Of a stretch of DNA of 64,000 nt, positions 35,546-45,988 are shown in pieces (position 1 is the first letter of the stretch; each line of letters begins with the position of its first letter). This DNA comes from Desulfuromonadales bacterium (GTDB lineage: Bacteria; Desulfobacterota; Desulfuromonadia; Desulfuromonadales; BM103): NCBI GenBank assembly GCA_014860225.1, contig JACZKE010000034.1, forward strand, positions 1 to 64,000. The letters run 5' to 3'. The position numbers and the translations under genes were made by a program. Under the pieces are notes generated by a model. It was not told the origin of the DNA and ran no database searches. It saw only the letters and a program-made list of their open reading frames with translations.

Positions 35546-36508
35546 ATGAGTACACTTCTCGAAGTCAGCAATCTGCAGACCTTTTTCTTTACCCGCGATG
35601 GCCTGGTCAAGGCAATTGCCGGTATCGATTTCATCATTAACCGGGGTGAGACCCTGGCGTTGGTGGGTGAATCCGGCTGTGGTAAATCAATGACCGCCCT
35701 CTCCCTGCTGCGTCTGGTCCCCGAACCGGGACGCATCGTTCAGGGAAATATCCGCTTTGATGGTCTCGATCTGCTGCATATGCCTGAGGCTGAGATCCGA
35801 CGGGTTCGCGGCAACCGCATCGGCATGATCTTCCAGGAACCGATGACCTCACTCAACCCGGTCTTTCGCATCGGCGACCAGATTATGGAAAGCCTGCGAT
35901 TACATCGCGGCCACAACAAACGAGAGGCAACTGAAATCGCAACAGAACTGTTGCACAAGGTAGGTATCCCGGCAGCGGGACAAAGGTTTAAGGATTATCC
36001 TCATCAACTTTCCGGCGGCATGCGCCAGAGGGTCATGATCGCCATGGCCCTGGCCTGCGATCCGCAATTGCTGATCGCCGACGAACCTACCACCGCTCTT
36101 GATGTCACCATACAGGCGCAGATCATGGACCTGCTTGGTCAGATCAAGGCAGATCACAATATGGCAACCCTGTTGATCACCCACGACCTGGGCGTAGTTG
36201 CCGAGAATGCAGACCGGGTGGCCATTATGTACGCCGGATTAATCCTCGAAACTGCACCTGTGAAAGAACTCTACGCAAATCCACGGCATCCTTACACACG
36301 GGGCCTTTTAGCCTGCATCCCTGTTGTCGGTGAACGCCGCAAACGGCTGGTGCCCATCGAAGGGAGTGTTCCCAGAATCGGCGCCACAGATCATGGTTGC
36401 TCTTTTCTTGAACGTTGTCCTGAAACCTTTGCCCCATGCCGCGGTGAGTTGCCGTCACTCAAGGAAGTGCAGCCAGGTCACTGGGTACGCTGTTGGCAGG
36501 TACAATGA
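35546..36508 (+). CDS. Peptide ABC transporter ATPase, DppD/OppD type
   Basis: A 320-residue ATPase with Walker A GESGCGKS, signature LSGGM, Walker B LIADEPTT and the oligopeptide-transporter C-terminal domain with a Cys cluster (CSFLERCPE). It would power uptake of di- or oligopeptides or nickel. Its stop overlaps the start of the partner ATPase. No permease or substrate-binding gene is beside it, so the membrane components must be elsewhere. Confidence 0.88.
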   Translation: MSTLLEVSNLQTFFFTRDGLVKAIAGIDFIINRGETLALVGESGCGKSMTALSLLRLVPEPGRIVQGNIRFDGLDLLHMPEAEIRRVRGNRIGMIFQEPMTSLNPVFRIGDQIMESLRLHRGHNKREATEIATELLHKVGIPAAGQRFKDYPHQLSGGMRQRVMIAMALACDPQLLIADEPTTALDVTIQAQIMDLLGQIKADHNMATLLITHDLGVVAENADRVAIMYAGLILETAPVKELYANPRHPYTRGLLACIPVVGERRKRLVPIEGSVPRIGATDHGCSFLERCPETFAPCRGELPSLKEVQPGHWVRCWQVQ

Positions 36509-37503
36509 TGACAGTCCTCCTAACGGTTCAAAATCTGCGCAAAGCATTTAAAGTCAGCGCCAATCGTCCCGGCGCGGCAAGGCAACTGCTCAAGGCTGTA
36601 GACGGTGTATCTTTTGAACTTAAAGCCGGTGAGACCCTCGGACTTGTAGGTGAATCCGGTTGCGGCAAATCGACCACGGGCAAACTTCTGCTGCGCCTGA
36701 TCGAGCCGGACAGTGGCACGATCCTCTTCGACGGTCAGCCGGTCACCGGTTTGCCGAAGCGCAAACTGACCGCCCTTCGCCGCGACATGCAGATAATCTT
36801 TCAGGACCCCTATTCATCGCTCAATCCGCGCATGCGGGTTGGCGAGATCATCGGTGAGCCGCTGGTGATTCATGGCTTGGCCCGCGGCAAACAGATCCGC
36901 GAGCAGGTTCTTACGCTGATGAACAAAGTCGGTCTTTCTCCTGAACACTACGACCGCTACCCCCATGAATTCTCTGGGGGCCAGCGTCAGCGGATCGGCA
37001 TCGCCCGCACCCTGGCAGTGCAACCGCGCCTGGTTGTCGCCGACGAGCCGGTCTCAGCCCTGGATCTGTCCATCCAGGCCCAGATCGTCAACCTGCTCAA
37101 AGACCTTCAGCAGGAATTCGGCTTGACTTACCTTTTTATCTCCCATGATCTGGGTGTAATCGAGCATGTCTGTGACAGAGTGGCAGTGATGTACCTGGGT
37201 AAGATCGTCGAAGTGGCTGATGCCGATCAGCTTTATCAAAAACCGCGCCACCCCTATACCGAGGCTCTGCTTAATGCAGTGCCGATTCCCGATCCGCAAC
37301 GGGTCCGCAAGCATCAGGTTTTAAGCGGCGAGATCCCCTCACCGATCGATCCGCCGGATGGCTGCCATTTTCATCCACGCTGTCCCTATATGCAAGAGAT
37401 CTGTCGGCAGGAATATCCTCCGCTGCTCGAGCAGGCACCGGGGCATCAGGCGGCTTGCCATTTCAGCAGGGAGGTCGGACGATTTCGCAACCCCGGGAAT
37501 TAA
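36505..37503 (+). CDS. Peptide ABC transporter ATPase, DppF/OppF type
   Basis: A 332-residue ATPase with [25 protein letters not shown] and the C-terminal [12 protein letters not shown] motif typical of DppF/OppF. The ATGA overlap (36505-36508) couples it to the preceding ATPase. The two form the heterodimeric engine of a peptide importer. A second ATG follows directly and could also start it. Confidence 0.88.
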   Translation: MMTVLLTVQNLRKAFKVSANRPGAARQLLKAVDGVSFELKAGETLGLVGESGCGKSTTGKLLLRLIEPDSGTILFDGQPVTGLPKRKLTALRRDMQIIFQDPYSSLNPRMRVGEIIGEPLVIHGLARGKQIREQVLTLMNKVGLSPEHYDRYPHEFSGGQRQRIGIARTLAVQPRLVVADEPVSALDLSIQAQIVNLLKDLQQEFGLTYLFISHDLGVIEHVCDRVAVMYLGKIVEVADADQLYQKPRHPYTEALLNAVPIPDPQRVRKHQVLSGEIPSPIDPPDGCHFHPRCPYMQEICRQEYPPLLEQAPGHQAACHFSREVGRFRNPGN

Positions 37504-37561
37504 CAGGGCCACATTAAGCTATCTATCAGCGACACAAACGATATGACAGGAGAAATATGAT

Positions 37562-38047
37562 ATGCCGAGTTTTGATATTGTTTTCAAGGTTGACCTGCAG
37601 GAAGTCGACAATGCCGTGAATCTGGCCCGCAAGGAAGTCGGTCAACGCTACGATTTCAAAGGCACGCACAACGAAATCGATCTGGAAAAGGACTGCATCG
37701 TCATCCTCGCCGCCGACGACTACAAACTGACTGCTGTAGTCGATATCCTGCGCGGCAAACTGGCACAACGCAGCGTCTCTCCCACCTGTCTCGACTTCGG
37801 CAAGAAGGAGCCCGCCTCGCACGGCGCCATGCGCCAACGGATCGACCTTCTACAGGGGATCGACAAGGAGCGCGGCAAGGAGATCGTCAAGGCTATCAAG
37901 GAAAGCAAGCTCAAGGTTCAGGCGCAGATCATGGAGGACCAGGTGCGCGTAAGCGGCAAGAAAATCGACGATCTGCAGGATGTTATTCAATTGCTCAAAA
38001 GCAAGGAATTTGGTATCGATCTTCAATTCATCAATATGCGCAGCTGA
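37562..38047 (+). CDS. YajQ family nucleotide-binding protein
   Basis: A 161-residue protein with the full YajQ pattern: [30 protein letters not shown], and the final [20 protein letters not shown]. YajQ proteins bind nucleotides; some (Xanthomonas XC_3703) bind cyclic di-GMP. The ATG has AGGAG upstream. It is 12 bp upstream of the sigma-54 regulator gene and may be co-transcribed with it. Confidence 0.92.
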   Translation: MPSFDIVFKVDLQEVDNAVNLARKEVGQRYDFKGTHNEIDLEKDCIVILAADDYKLTAVVDILRGKLAQRSVSPTCLDFGKKEPASHGAMRQRIDLLQGIDKERGKEIVKAIKESKLKVQAQIMEDQVRVSGKKIDDLQDVIQLLKSKEFGIDLQFINMRS

Positions 38048-38059
38048 GACAACTTAACC

Positions 38060-40330
38060 ATGGGCCAGATACTGACCATCAGGGAAAACTGCAGAAAATG
38101 CTACGCCTGTGTCCGCAATTGTCCGGTCAAGGCGATTCGCGTCCACCGCAATCATGCTGAAGTCATCGACGACCGCTGCATCGGCTGCGGCAAATGCATC
38201 AAAAGCTGCTCGCAGAAGGCCAAGGTTATCGCCGATCATGTCAGCGAGTGCCGTCACCTGCTTGCAGCCGACAAACCACCTATTGCCATCCTCGGCTGCT
38301 CACACCCGGCCTTCTTCCACGACCTTCGCTCGGGCCAACTGGTCACAGGTCTGCGCCGGCTCGGTTTTGCCGAAGTCCATGAGGGAGCTGCCGGTGTCGA
38401 CCTGCTTCGCGACAGTTACCGTACGTATCTGGAAAAGAACCGGTCCTACCCGCTGATTACAACTCACTGCCCGACAATCGTCGACCTGATTCAAAGACAC
38501 TACCCGCAGCTGCTCAAGAATCTGATCGGTCTGGTCTCACCGATGGTTGCCATCGGTCGCTTCATCAAGAGTCGAACCACGACCGACACCCCGGTTGTCT
38601 ACATCAGCTCCTGCATTGCCGGAAAATTCGAGATCACTGCCGAGCAGACCGAAGGCGCTATTGACTGTGTCATCTCCTACCAGGAACTCAGCGAGTTGTT
38701 CAAAGGCCGCAATCTCGACTTGAAGCGTCTTGGCGAAACAGCCTTTGATGGCATGCAGCCGCAACGTGGCCGGCTCTTTGCGATTTCCGGAGGTCCATTC
38801 AAGTCTTTTGATATCGCCAGTGAAATCACCAATCAGGATTACGTGGAAACCGAAGGTGAAGAAAATGCCATGGAGGTGATAAAAGACCTTGCGGCAGGCC
38901 GAATTTCACCGAAAGTGGTTGATATCCGCTTCTGCAACGGCGGTTGCATCGGAGGACCAGGCAAGAACAATCGTCTGACCACCTTCTCCAAACGCAACCT
39001 GATTATCGAGCAGCACCTGAACCAGAACCTTTACTACCGGACCAAATCGAATTACCTGGCCGATACGCAATTACCAGCCTTTAGCAAAACTTTTATCAAC
39101 AAACATGTACGTCCCAAAACGCCAAGCAGTGAACGTCTACGGCAAATTCTCCAGGCAACCGACAAGTATGAGACAAAAGACGAACTGAACTGCGGCGCCT
39201 GTGGTTACACAACCTGTCGTGAACATGCCGTTGCAGTATACCGGGAATTGGCTGATGGCGACATGTGTCTTCCATACTCGCTAAAGCGTCTCAAAGAAGA
39301 CAACATCAAGCTCACCCAGAAATACGAGCTTGCCCAACACGCTTTGAAGCAGGAATTTGGCGCGACGGTGATCATAGGCAATGACCAGCGTACGAGAGAA
39401 GTTATCAAGCTGATCCATCAGGTTGGACCAACACCAACGACAGTACTGATTCGAGGTGAAAGCGGCACTGGCAAAGAGCTGACTGCACGCGCAATCCATG
39501 CCCAGAGTCAACGGTCCGATAAGCCGCTGGTCTCGGTCAATTGCACAACCTTGACAGACAGCCTTCTTGAAAGTGAACTGTTTGGGCATAAGAGAGGTGC
39601 GTTTACTGGAGCAATCAGTGAGAAACGCGGCCTCTTCGAAGCAGCCGATGGCGGCACAATTTTTCTCGATGAAGTCGGTGACATCACACCCAAGCTTCAA
39701 GCTGAACTCCTGCGCGTTCTCGACAGTGGCGAAATTCGTCCGGTCGGCGACACAGCTTCAGCCAAAGTAGACGTACGCCTGATTGCAGCGACCAATCGTA
39801 ACCTCGAACAAGGTGTAGAAGAAGGCTGGTTTCGCGAGGACCTTTTTTACCGATTAAACGTATTCACCATTACCATGCCGCCATTGCGCAGTCGGCTCGA
39901 ATCCCTTGATGAACTGCTGCAGACTTTTATTGCCAAAGCCAGCACTCGTGTCAACAAGACCCTATTGGGAATTGAAGATCGAGCCGTTCAGGCCATGCGC
40001 CAGTACCATTGGCCCGGCAATGTCCGTGAATTGCAGAACATAATCGAGCGGGCCGCGGTACTGACTCACGACAAAATTGTCAGGTTGGAGAATCTTCCCG
40101 TGATTTTTGCAGATCTGGTCTTGCAGTCGCCGGATCGAACGAATCAAGACAACTTGCGCAGTCAACGTCAGCAACATGTTAACCAGATCGAAAAGAATTT
40201 GCTGACTCGCTACCTGCGTGAAGCTGAAGGCAACGTCTCTGCAGCAGCACGTTTGTCCGGAATCCCCAGACGCAGCTTTTATCGAATGCTTAATCGCAAC
40301 GGCCTTAACGGGACAAACTTCAAGCAATAA
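38060..40330 (+). CDS. Sigma-54 activator with [FeFe]-hydrogenase-like sensory domain
   Basis: A 756-residue protein. Residues 1-60 are a 2x[4Fe-4S] ferredoxin (Cys 11, 14, 17, 21 and 40, 43, 46, 50). Residues 60-330 are a [FeFe]-hydrogenase large-domain relative. Here TSCCP is changed to THCPT, but the four cluster-ligating Cys seem kept (137, 185, 292, 296). An Fe-S domain follows (CGACGYTTC, from 378). The AAA+ domain has GESGTGKE and the sigma-54 contact GAFTGA (about 512-517). A Fis-type helix-turn-helix ends it. It probably senses redox state or H2 and activates sigma-54 promoters. A perfect such promoter lies 220 bp downstream. Confidence 0.88.
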   Translation: MGQILTIRENCRKCYACVRNCPVKAIRVHRNHAEVIDDRCIGCGKCIKSCSQKAKVIADHVSECRHLLAADKPPIAILGCSHPAFFHDLRSGQLVTGLRRLGFAEVHEGAAGVDLLRDSYRTYLEKNRSYPLITTHCPTIVDLIQRHYPQLLKNLIGLVSPMVAIGRFIKSRTTTDTPVVYISSCIAGKFEITAEQTEGAIDCVISYQELSELFKGRNLDLKRLGETAFDGMQPQRGRLFAISGGPFKSFDIASEITNQDYVETEGEENAMEVIKDLAAGRISPKVVDIRFCNGGCIGGPGKNNRLTTFSKRNLIIEQHLNQNLYYRTKSNYLADTQLPAFSKTFINKHVRPKTPSSERLRQILQATDKYETKDELNCGACGYTTCREHAVAVYRELADGDMCLPYSLKRLKEDNIKLTQKYELAQHALKQEFGATVIIGNDQRTREVIKLIHQVGPTPTTVLIRGESGTGKELTARAIHAQSQRSDKPLVSVNCTTLTDSLLESELFGHKRGAFTGAISEKRGLFEAADGGTIFLDEVGDITPKLQAELLRVLDSGEIRPVGDTASAKVDVRLIAATNRNLEQGVEEGWFREDLFYRLNVFTITMPPLRSRLESLDELLQTFIAKASTRVNKTLLGIEDRAVQAMRQYHWPGNVRELQNIIERAAVLTHDKIVRLENLPVIFADLVLQSPDRTNQDNLRSQRQQHVNQIEKNLLTRYLREAEGNVSAAARLSGIPRRSFYRMLNRNGLNGTNFKQ

Positions 40331-40550
40331 AACAACATGAAATTATTTTAAGACAATTCTCGTCATAAATCGTCAGCGCCATGTGACAATAATGGCACAG
40401 TCATTTTTCCAGGTTTTTCAGTACCTTCCCCGCTGTCGTCAATATTGCGTGCCAATTTCGGCACATACCCCTCAAAACACATCAGGTCACCAGCACCAGA
40501 AAAGCCTTCAGCAACAAGGGGTTTACAGATTTTCCGTCAGCCATGAATCT
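40331..40550 (+). promoter_or_regulatory. Likely activator-binding region upstream of sigma-54 promoter
   Basis: This spacer holds two short inverted repeats, GCCAT-N9-ATGGC (40378-40396) and GTGCC-N6-GGCAC (40449-40464). They sit 85-190 bp before the -24/-12 promoter, the normal distance for enhancer sites of sigma-54 activators. Binding by the adjacent regulator is an inference. No gene is seen here. Confidence 0.35.
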
Positions 40551-40566
40551 TGGCACATTAGTTGCT
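40551..40566 (+). promoter_or_regulatory. Sigma-54 (-24/-12) promoter
   Basis: TGGCAC-ATTAG-TTGCT matches the sigma-54 consensus exactly, including the invariant GG and GC spacing. The predicted transcript starts near 40577. It follows the gene of a sigma-54 activator. Confidence 0.65.
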
Positions 40567-40576
40567 AACATACTTG

Positions 40577-40670
40577 ACTAACTGTCTAGGGACACCAGTT
40601 TCCGATCCAAGGATTCCCGCTCCCTTGTTTGCGCCGCCAGGGACCTCTCTCCCCCGGGCGGCGTTTTTTT
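40577..40670 (+). ncRNA. Candidate sigma-54-dependent small RNA
   Basis: About 94 nt between the predicted start of the sigma-54 promoter and the end of the T-run. No open frame with a ribosome-binding site fits inside. Two C-rich stretches (CCCGCTCCC and the terminator-loop CCTCTCTCCCCC) could pair with Shine-Dalgarno sequences. The alternative is an attenuated leader of ptsP, which starts 124 bp later. No family was recognised. Confidence 0.4.
40632..40670 (+). terminator. Strong intrinsic terminator upstream of ptsP
   Basis: CGCCGCC and GGCGGCG arms, with an inner GGG/CCC pairing, are followed by seven T. Confidence 0.85.
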
Positions 40671-40793
40671 ATCCAGCACCGGACGCCACCCCCTGATTTT
40701 TTACTCCTGCACTTTTCCTGAATTTTTTGTTCGCCAAAAAAACTTCCGTCAGCTATCATACCTGCGTCAACAACAACTAACTCCGACAATCCC

Positions 40794-43139
40794 ATGCCAC
40801 GCAATCCAAACTCAAAAATAGGCATTACCACTCTTGAGGATATCAGTGCACTGATTCTCCAGTCACATGATCTCGATGAGACCTTGCGCAACATTGTAAA
40901 TCTTGTTGCACGCCGCATGCATACGGATGTCTGTTCGATCTATCTCCTCGATGCTGACAATGAAACCTTACGTTTGCAGGCCTCCAAAGGACTTTCCCGC
41001 AAAGCAGTGGGCAAGGTAACTCTGCGCATCGGCGAAGGGCTCACAGGCATGGCCGCCCAGAAGCGTCATGCAATAGCCATTGAGGAACCCCATGAGCACC
41101 CCAGCTATCGTTACTTTAAAGAGACAGGCGAGGAGCGTTTTCACTCGTTCCTCGGCATCCCTCTCTTTGATCGCAATAACCCTCTTGGCGTCATAGTACT
41201 GCAGACCAAAGACCCCCGACAGTTCAGCAAAGAAGAAATCAGTGCCCTGTCGACGATAGCCTTTCAGATCACCTCAATTGTCGTCAACGCGCGACTGCTG
41301 GATTCCATTCGCCTGCATCAGGAAGAAAGTCAACGTGTCAACAACGCCCTTGCCCAGGCACAACAGACCTTAACAACACAGGGAAGAGTAACCGAACCCC
41401 TTCCGCAGAATGTTTTGACAGGTTGCGTCGCCTACCCCGGCGTCGCCATTGGACCAGCAGCAATCCTCGAAGAGCGGCTCGGCTTCACTGATATTCTTCA
41501 CGAAGAAGAAGTCGACATAAAAGCGGAACTAAGCAACCTTGAAAGCGCTCTGGAAAAGACCTGTATCCAGACGATCTTCCTTGAGAAGCGCGTAGCAGAG
41601 CGCCTCAGCGAGAGCGATGCAGCAATTTTTCATACGCACCTGATGATTCTTGAAGACCGCAGTTTTATCAACAAACTTCAAAATGAGATATCAAACGGCC
41701 ACAGTGCTGCTTATGCGCTGGGCAAAATCGTTTCTGACTACATTGAAGTTTTCCATAAAATGGAAGACCCCTACCTCCGCGAGCGTGCGTCGGACATGGA
41801 AGATATCGGGCGCCGCATCCTCGCCAACCTGATCGGCAATTCTTCAGAACAGAATCTGCATTTGAAGCATCCAGGCATCCTGGTTGCCAGACAGATTCTG
41901 CCCTCGGATATGGCCGCACTGGATAATGAGCAGATCCTCGGTATCATCACCGAGGCCGGAGAGATGAATGCTCATGCTGTCATCATGGCAAAATCTATGG
42001 GTATCCCTGCGCTTGTTGCTGTGCAGGGAGCCCTTAAGCACATTGCCCCGGATGACAACCTGATCATCGATGCCAACACCGGACGTATCTATATCAATCC
42101 ATTGGAGACAGTCAAGGAAGAGTACCGACGACTGCTGCAGGATCAGACCCGTGAACTCAACCGCCTCGATGAGTACCGCGACCATCCGGCCATGACTAGC
42201 GATGGCGTACGCATCACCTTGCGTGCCAACATCGGTCTGATCAGCGACATCAGCGTTGCCAAGCGCTTTGGTGCCGAGGGTGTCGGTCTCTACCGGACGG
42301 AATTCCCCTACATGGCTCGCGGTGACTTTCCCGGCCGCAATGACCAGTACGAGCTCTACAGTCGGGTGGTTAAAGAATTCGATGGCCAGCCGGTAACCAT
42401 TCGCACACTGGATATCGGTGGCGACAAGGCGTTGCCTTATTTCAGCCCTCCGAAAGAGGACAACCCCTTCATGGGTTGGCGTTCCGTGAGAGTCTCTCTC
42501 GATAATCGTGACATTTTCCGCACCCAGATCGAAGCCATCCTCATGGCAGGCATGCACGGCCCGGTCAAATTACTCTTTCCGATGATCTCCAGCATGGATG
42601 AGACCCGCGATTGCCTGGAAGTGATCAAAGAGGCTCGACAAAATCTTTTGAATGAAGGTATCGATTGTCCCGCCAAGGTTCCCGTCGGCGTCATGATCGA
42701 AGTCCCCGCTGCGGTACGCCTGGTTCCACAGCTGGCAAACCTGGTTGATTTCTTTGCTCTTGGCACCAACGACCTGATTCAATACCTGTTGGCCGCCGAC
42801 CGCAACAACCCTCTGGTCAGCAAGTATTATGACCCACTGCATCCCGCTGTCCTGCAGGTTCTCAACGAGGTGACCAGGACGGCTCATTCGATGGGCAAGG
42901 GAGTCAGTCTGTGCGGCGAAATGGCAACAGATCCTCTGACTCTGCTGTTACTGATCGGCATGGGTTTGCGTGAATTCTCAATGCCTGCTCCCTTTATTCC
43001 TCGGACCAAGGCATTTCTCAAGGGCGTTTCCATGGAAATTGCTTGCCGGCGTTATGCTCAGATTGACAGTATGGACAGCAGCATACAAATCCGCAAACAC
43101 CTTGCAGAGGTTCTTGAAGAGGTTGAGTTGGGACATTAA
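40794..43139 (+). CDS. ptsP: PtsP: phosphoenolpyruvate-protein phosphotransferase with GAF domain (enzyme I-Ntr)
   Basis: A 781-residue protein. An N-terminal GAF domain (about 17-165) is followed by a coiled linker, the enzyme I N-domain, the phospho-His swivel (EMNAHAVIMAKS, His about 394) and the PEP-binding barrel. The barrel has the LGTNDLIQYLLAADRNN signature and the catalytic Cys in LCGEMA (about 705). It passes phosphate from PEP to NPr and EIIA-Ntr, linking carbon and nitrogen state to regulation. The GAF domain may sense glutamine or 2-oxoglutarate. There is no clear ribosome-binding site before the ATG. Confidence 0.93.
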   Translation: MPRNPNSKIGITTLEDISALILQSHDLDETLRNIVNLVARRMHTDVCSIYLLDADNETLRLQASKGLSRKAVGKVTLRIGEGLTGMAAQKRHAIAIEEPHEHPSYRYFKETGEERFHSFLGIPLFDRNNPLGVIVLQTKDPRQFSKEEISALSTIAFQITSIVVNARLLDSIRLHQEESQRVNNALAQAQQTLTTQGRVTEPLPQNVLTGCVAYPGVAIGPAAILEERLGFTDILHEEEVDIKAELSNLESALEKTCIQTIFLEKRVAERLSESDAAIFHTHLMILEDRSFINKLQNEISNGHSAAYALGKIVSDYIEVFHKMEDPYLRERASDMEDIGRRILANLIGNSSEQNLHLKHPGILVARQILPSDMAALDNEQILGIITEAGEMNAHAVIMAKSMGIPALVAVQGALKHIAPDDNLIIDANTGRIYINPLETVKEEYRRLLQDQTRELNRLDEYRDHPAMTSDGVRITLRANIGLISDISVAKRFGAEGVGLYRTEFPYMARGDFPGRNDQYELYSRVVKEFDGQPVTIRTLDIGGDKALPYFSPPKEDNPFMGWRSVRVSLDNRDIFRTQIEAILMAGMHGPVKLLFPMISSMDETRDCLEVIKEARQNLLNEGIDCPAKVPVGVMIEVPAAVRLVPQLANLVDFFALGTNDLIQYLLAADRNNPLVSKYYDPLHPAVLQVLNEVTRTAHSMGKGVSLCGEMATDPLTLLLLIGMGLREFSMPAPFIPRTKAFLKGVSMEIACRRYAQIDSMDSSIQIRKHLAEVLEEVELGH

Positions 43140-43154
43140 AAGCTGATCAATTGA

Positions 43155-43199
43155 GACGACAAAGGGCGGCAGATATAAAATCTGCCGCCCTTTGTCGTC
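43155..43199. terminator. Long bidirectional terminator-like hairpin between ptsP and valS
   Basis: A perfect 20-bp stem (arms GACGACAAAGGGCGGCAGAT and its complement) has a five-base loop. It separates two convergent genes. The T-runs are short (TTT), but the stem is very strong. Confidence 0.75.
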
Positions 43200-43214
43200 A
43201 ACTACTTCCGGTAT

Positions 43215-45872
43215 CTACTTTAAAGTCTGAATCTTCTTCAAGCTTTCCTTGAGAACCATCATCTTCTCCTCAGCGTCCTTCAATTTACCACGATCCTTTT
43301 CCAGAACATGTTCAGGGGCATTTGCGACAAATTTTTCGTTGGAGAGCTTTCTGGTGAAGAGATCGACATCTTTCTGCCCTTTGGCGATCTCTTTCTGAAG
43401 ACGTTTTTCTTCTTCAGCGACATCCACCAAGCCGGCCAGCGGCAGAGAAATCTCTACATCACCGGCAACCTGAGTCGCTGATTGCTCTGCCCGGTCAAGG
43501 ACCTGACCAATGACCAGTTTCCCGACCTTGCCAAGGACCCGGATTGCCGCAGCCCCTTCTTCGAGAATTTTCTGGGCTTTATCGGACTTACAATCCAACA
43601 ACGCAGTGATCTGCTTGCCGGGTGGCACATCCATCTCACCACGGATATTCCTTATCGCCCTGATGACCTCCATGACCAGTTCCATCCGTTCGGCACCGAC
43701 GACATCAGTCGGAAGCCCTGACCCATCAGGGTAATCGGCCCGCATGATCGATGCGCATGGACGCTCACCGGGCAGAGCCTGCCAGATCTCTTCGGTAACA
43801 AACGGCATGAACGGATGCAGCAGGCGCAGCAACACTTCCAGCACAGTAAAAAGGACACTTTGTACGCGCACCCTGGCCTGGAGATCTTCGCCGTAGAGAT
43901 CATCCTTGGCCATCTCGATATACCAGTCGCAGAAGTTATGCCAGGTAAACGCGTAAAGAGTGCTGGCAGCCTCGTTGAATTTATAGTCTTCAAGAGCCTG
44001 ACTGGTCTGGCGAATTGTTTCTTCAAGCCGCGTCAGGATCCAGCGATCGGCATCAGAGAGTTCGAGAGTTTTCAGATCGATCCCGTCTGGATCGAATCCT
44101 TCGAGGTTCATTAAGGTAAAGCGACTTGCATTCCAGAGCTTGTTACAGAAATTACGATAACCGGCAATGCGGTCCGTAGAGAGCTTGATGTCGCGTCCCA
44201 TGGCGGCAAATGATGCCAGGGTGAAGCGAAAGGCATCGGCCCCGTACTCATCAATCACGTGCAGGGGGTCTATGACATTCCCCTTGCTTTTGCTCATCTT
44301 CTGTCCCTGGGCGTCGCGTACCAGAGCATGGATATAGACATCCTTGAACGGCACATCCTTCATGAATTTGAGCCCCATCATCATCATGCGGGCCACCCAG
44401 AAAAACAGAATATCAAACCCGGTCACCAAACAGGATGTCGGGTAAAACTTTTCCAGAGTCTCAGTCTGCTCGGGCCATCCCATGGTCGAGAATGGCCAGA
44501 GTGCCGAAGAGAACCAGGTGTCGAGGACATCCGTTTCCTGACAGATATCGTTGCTGCCGCAGTGGCTACAAGCGGTTGCATCTTCACGGCTGACGGTCAG
44601 CTCACCACAGGCGGCACAATACCACACCGGTATGCGGTGTCCCCACCAGATCTGTCGACTGATGCACCAGTCCTGGAGGTTGAACATCCATTCAAAGTAG
44701 GTCTTCTCCCATTGCTGCGGGATAATACGGGTATCCCCGTTCTGAACAGCCTTGATAGCCTCTTCAGCCAGGGGTCCGACCTTGACATACCATTGCAGTG
44801 ACAGATAAGGTTCAATCACAGTTCTGCAGCGATAGCACTCGCCGACGGCATTGGCATAGTCGTCAATTTTTTCCAGCAGGCCCTGGTTTTCCAGATCGGC
44901 AATCACATTGGCACGCGCCTCATAGCGCTCCTGCCCCTGGTAGGGGCCGCCATTTTCATTGACAATACCCGATTCATCTAAAACATTGATCGTCTCGAGG
45001 TTGTGCCGCTTGCCGAGCTCGAAGTCGTTGAAATCATGGGCCGGCGTGATTTTCACCGCACCACTACCGAACTCCTTGTCAACGTAATCATCGGCAACAA
45101 TCGGAATCTCGCGATTAAGCAGTGGTAAAAGAATCTTCTTCCCAATCAGGTCCTGATAACGTTCATCTTCGGGGTGCACCGCAACAGCCGTATCACCGAG
45201 CATGGTTTCTGGACGGGTGGTCGCCACCACCAGATAACGATTTGTGCCGACAACCGGATAGCGCAGGTGCCAGAGATGCCCCCTCTTGTCCTCATGTTCA
45301 ACCTCAAGATCAGACAATGCGGTATGACAGCGCGGACACCAGTTAATCAAACGATTGGCCCGATAGATCAAGCCATCCTCATAAAGACGAACGAAGACTT
45401 CGCGCACTGCAGTGGAGAGACCCTCGTCCATGGTAAAACGTTCACGCTGCCAATCACAGGAGGCACCCAGGCGCTTCAACTGTTCGATAATCTGCCCGCC
45501 TGACTCTTCACGCCATTTCCAGACACGCGCGACAAACTCTTCCCGGCCGATGGCGTGGCGATCAAACCCTTCTGAGGCCAATTGCTTCTCAACAACATTC
45601 TGCGTGGCGATCCCTGCATGGTCGGTACCTGGCATCCAAAGAACTTCATAGCCGCACATCCGCTTCCAGCGGGCCAGGATATCTTGTATGGTGTTATTAA
45701 GAGCGTGCCCCATGTGCAACACGCCGGTAACGTTCGGCGGAGGGATGACGATCGAGTAATGTGGCTTAGCAGACTTTTCATCGGCACAGAAATATCCATC
45801 TTCTTCCCATTTCCGGTACCACTTGCGCTCAACAGCATGCGGTTCATATCCCTTGTTCAACTTCTGTTCCAT
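43215..45872 (-). CDS. valS: Valyl-tRNA synthetase
   Basis: An 885-residue class I synthetase. The HIGH-type motif is in PPNVTGVLHMGHAL and the KMSKS motif in GQKMSKSKGNVIDP. The editing domain (HPEDERYQDL region), a zinc-type CAACGE-CSHCG insert and the C-terminal coiled-coil arm (last 70 residues) are present. It attaches valine to tRNA-Val. The start at the MEQKLNKGYEP methionine has AAGGA upstream; the open frame extends to 45962. No T-box is seen upstream. Confidence 0.96.
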   Translation of the reverse strand: MEQKLNKGYEPHAVERKWYRKWEEDGYFCADEKSAKPHYSIVIPPPNVTGVLHMGHALNNTIQDILARWKRMCGYEVLWMPGTDHAGIATQNVVEKQLASEGFDRHAIGREEFVARVWKWREESGGQIIEQLKRLGASCDWQRERFTMDEGLSTAVREVFVRLYEDGLIYRANRLINWCPRCHTALSDLEVEHEDKRGHLWHLRYPVVGTNRYLVVATTRPETMLGDTAVAVHPEDERYQDLIGKKILLPLLNREIPIVADDYVDKEFGSGAVKITPAHDFNDFELGKRHNLETINVLDESGIVNENGGPYQGQERYEARANVIADLENQGLLEKIDDYANAVGECYRCRTVIEPYLSLQWYVKVGPLAEEAIKAVQNGDTRIIPQQWEKTYFEWMFNLQDWCISRQIWWGHRIPVWYCAACGELTVSREDATACSHCGSNDICQETDVLDTWFSSALWPFSTMGWPEQTETLEKFYPTSCLVTGFDILFFWVARMMMMGLKFMKDVPFKDVYIHALVRDAQGQKMSKSKGNVIDPLHVIDEYGADAFRFTLASFAAMGRDIKLSTDRIAGYRNFCNKLWNASRFTLMNLEGFDPDGIDLKTLELSDADRWILTRLEETIRQTSQALEDYKFNEAASTLYAFTWHNFCDWYIEMAKDDLYGEDLQARVRVQSVLFTVLEVLLRLLHPFMPFVTEEIWQALPGERPCASIMRADYPDGSGLPTDVVGAERMELVMEVIRAIRNIRGEMDVPPGKQITALLDCKSDKAQKILEEGAAAIRVLGKVGKLVIGQVLDRAEQSATQVAGDVEISLPLAGLVDVAEEEKRLQKEIAKGQKDVDLFTRKLSNEKFVANAPEHVLEKDRGKLKDAEEKMMVLKESLKKIQTLK

Positions 45873-45931
45873 CGGTGTCGCATCCTTCCAGTATGGCAAT
45901 TTCGGTGTTTTTGTGAACCCGGACAAAAGGA

Positions 45932-45956
45932 AATGGGGATTTTCGCAATCCCCATT
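45932..45956 (-). terminator. Hairpin after response-regulator gene
   Basis: AATGGGGATT and AATCCCCATT arms surround a five-base loop about 33 bases past the stop. The following minus-strand sequence TCCTTTTG is moderately T-rich. Confidence 0.5.
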
Positions 45957-45988
45957 ACACACGTTAATCTATTGGCTGCAAGCCATTA

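Noticed and set aside
40394-40410. Second sigma-54 promoter at the TGGCAC near 40393
   Set aside because: The -12 half is TTTTT rather than TTGC, so the essential GC is missing.
45873-45988. T-box leader before valS
   Set aside because: No T-box sequence or specifier structure is seen, and the gap is short.
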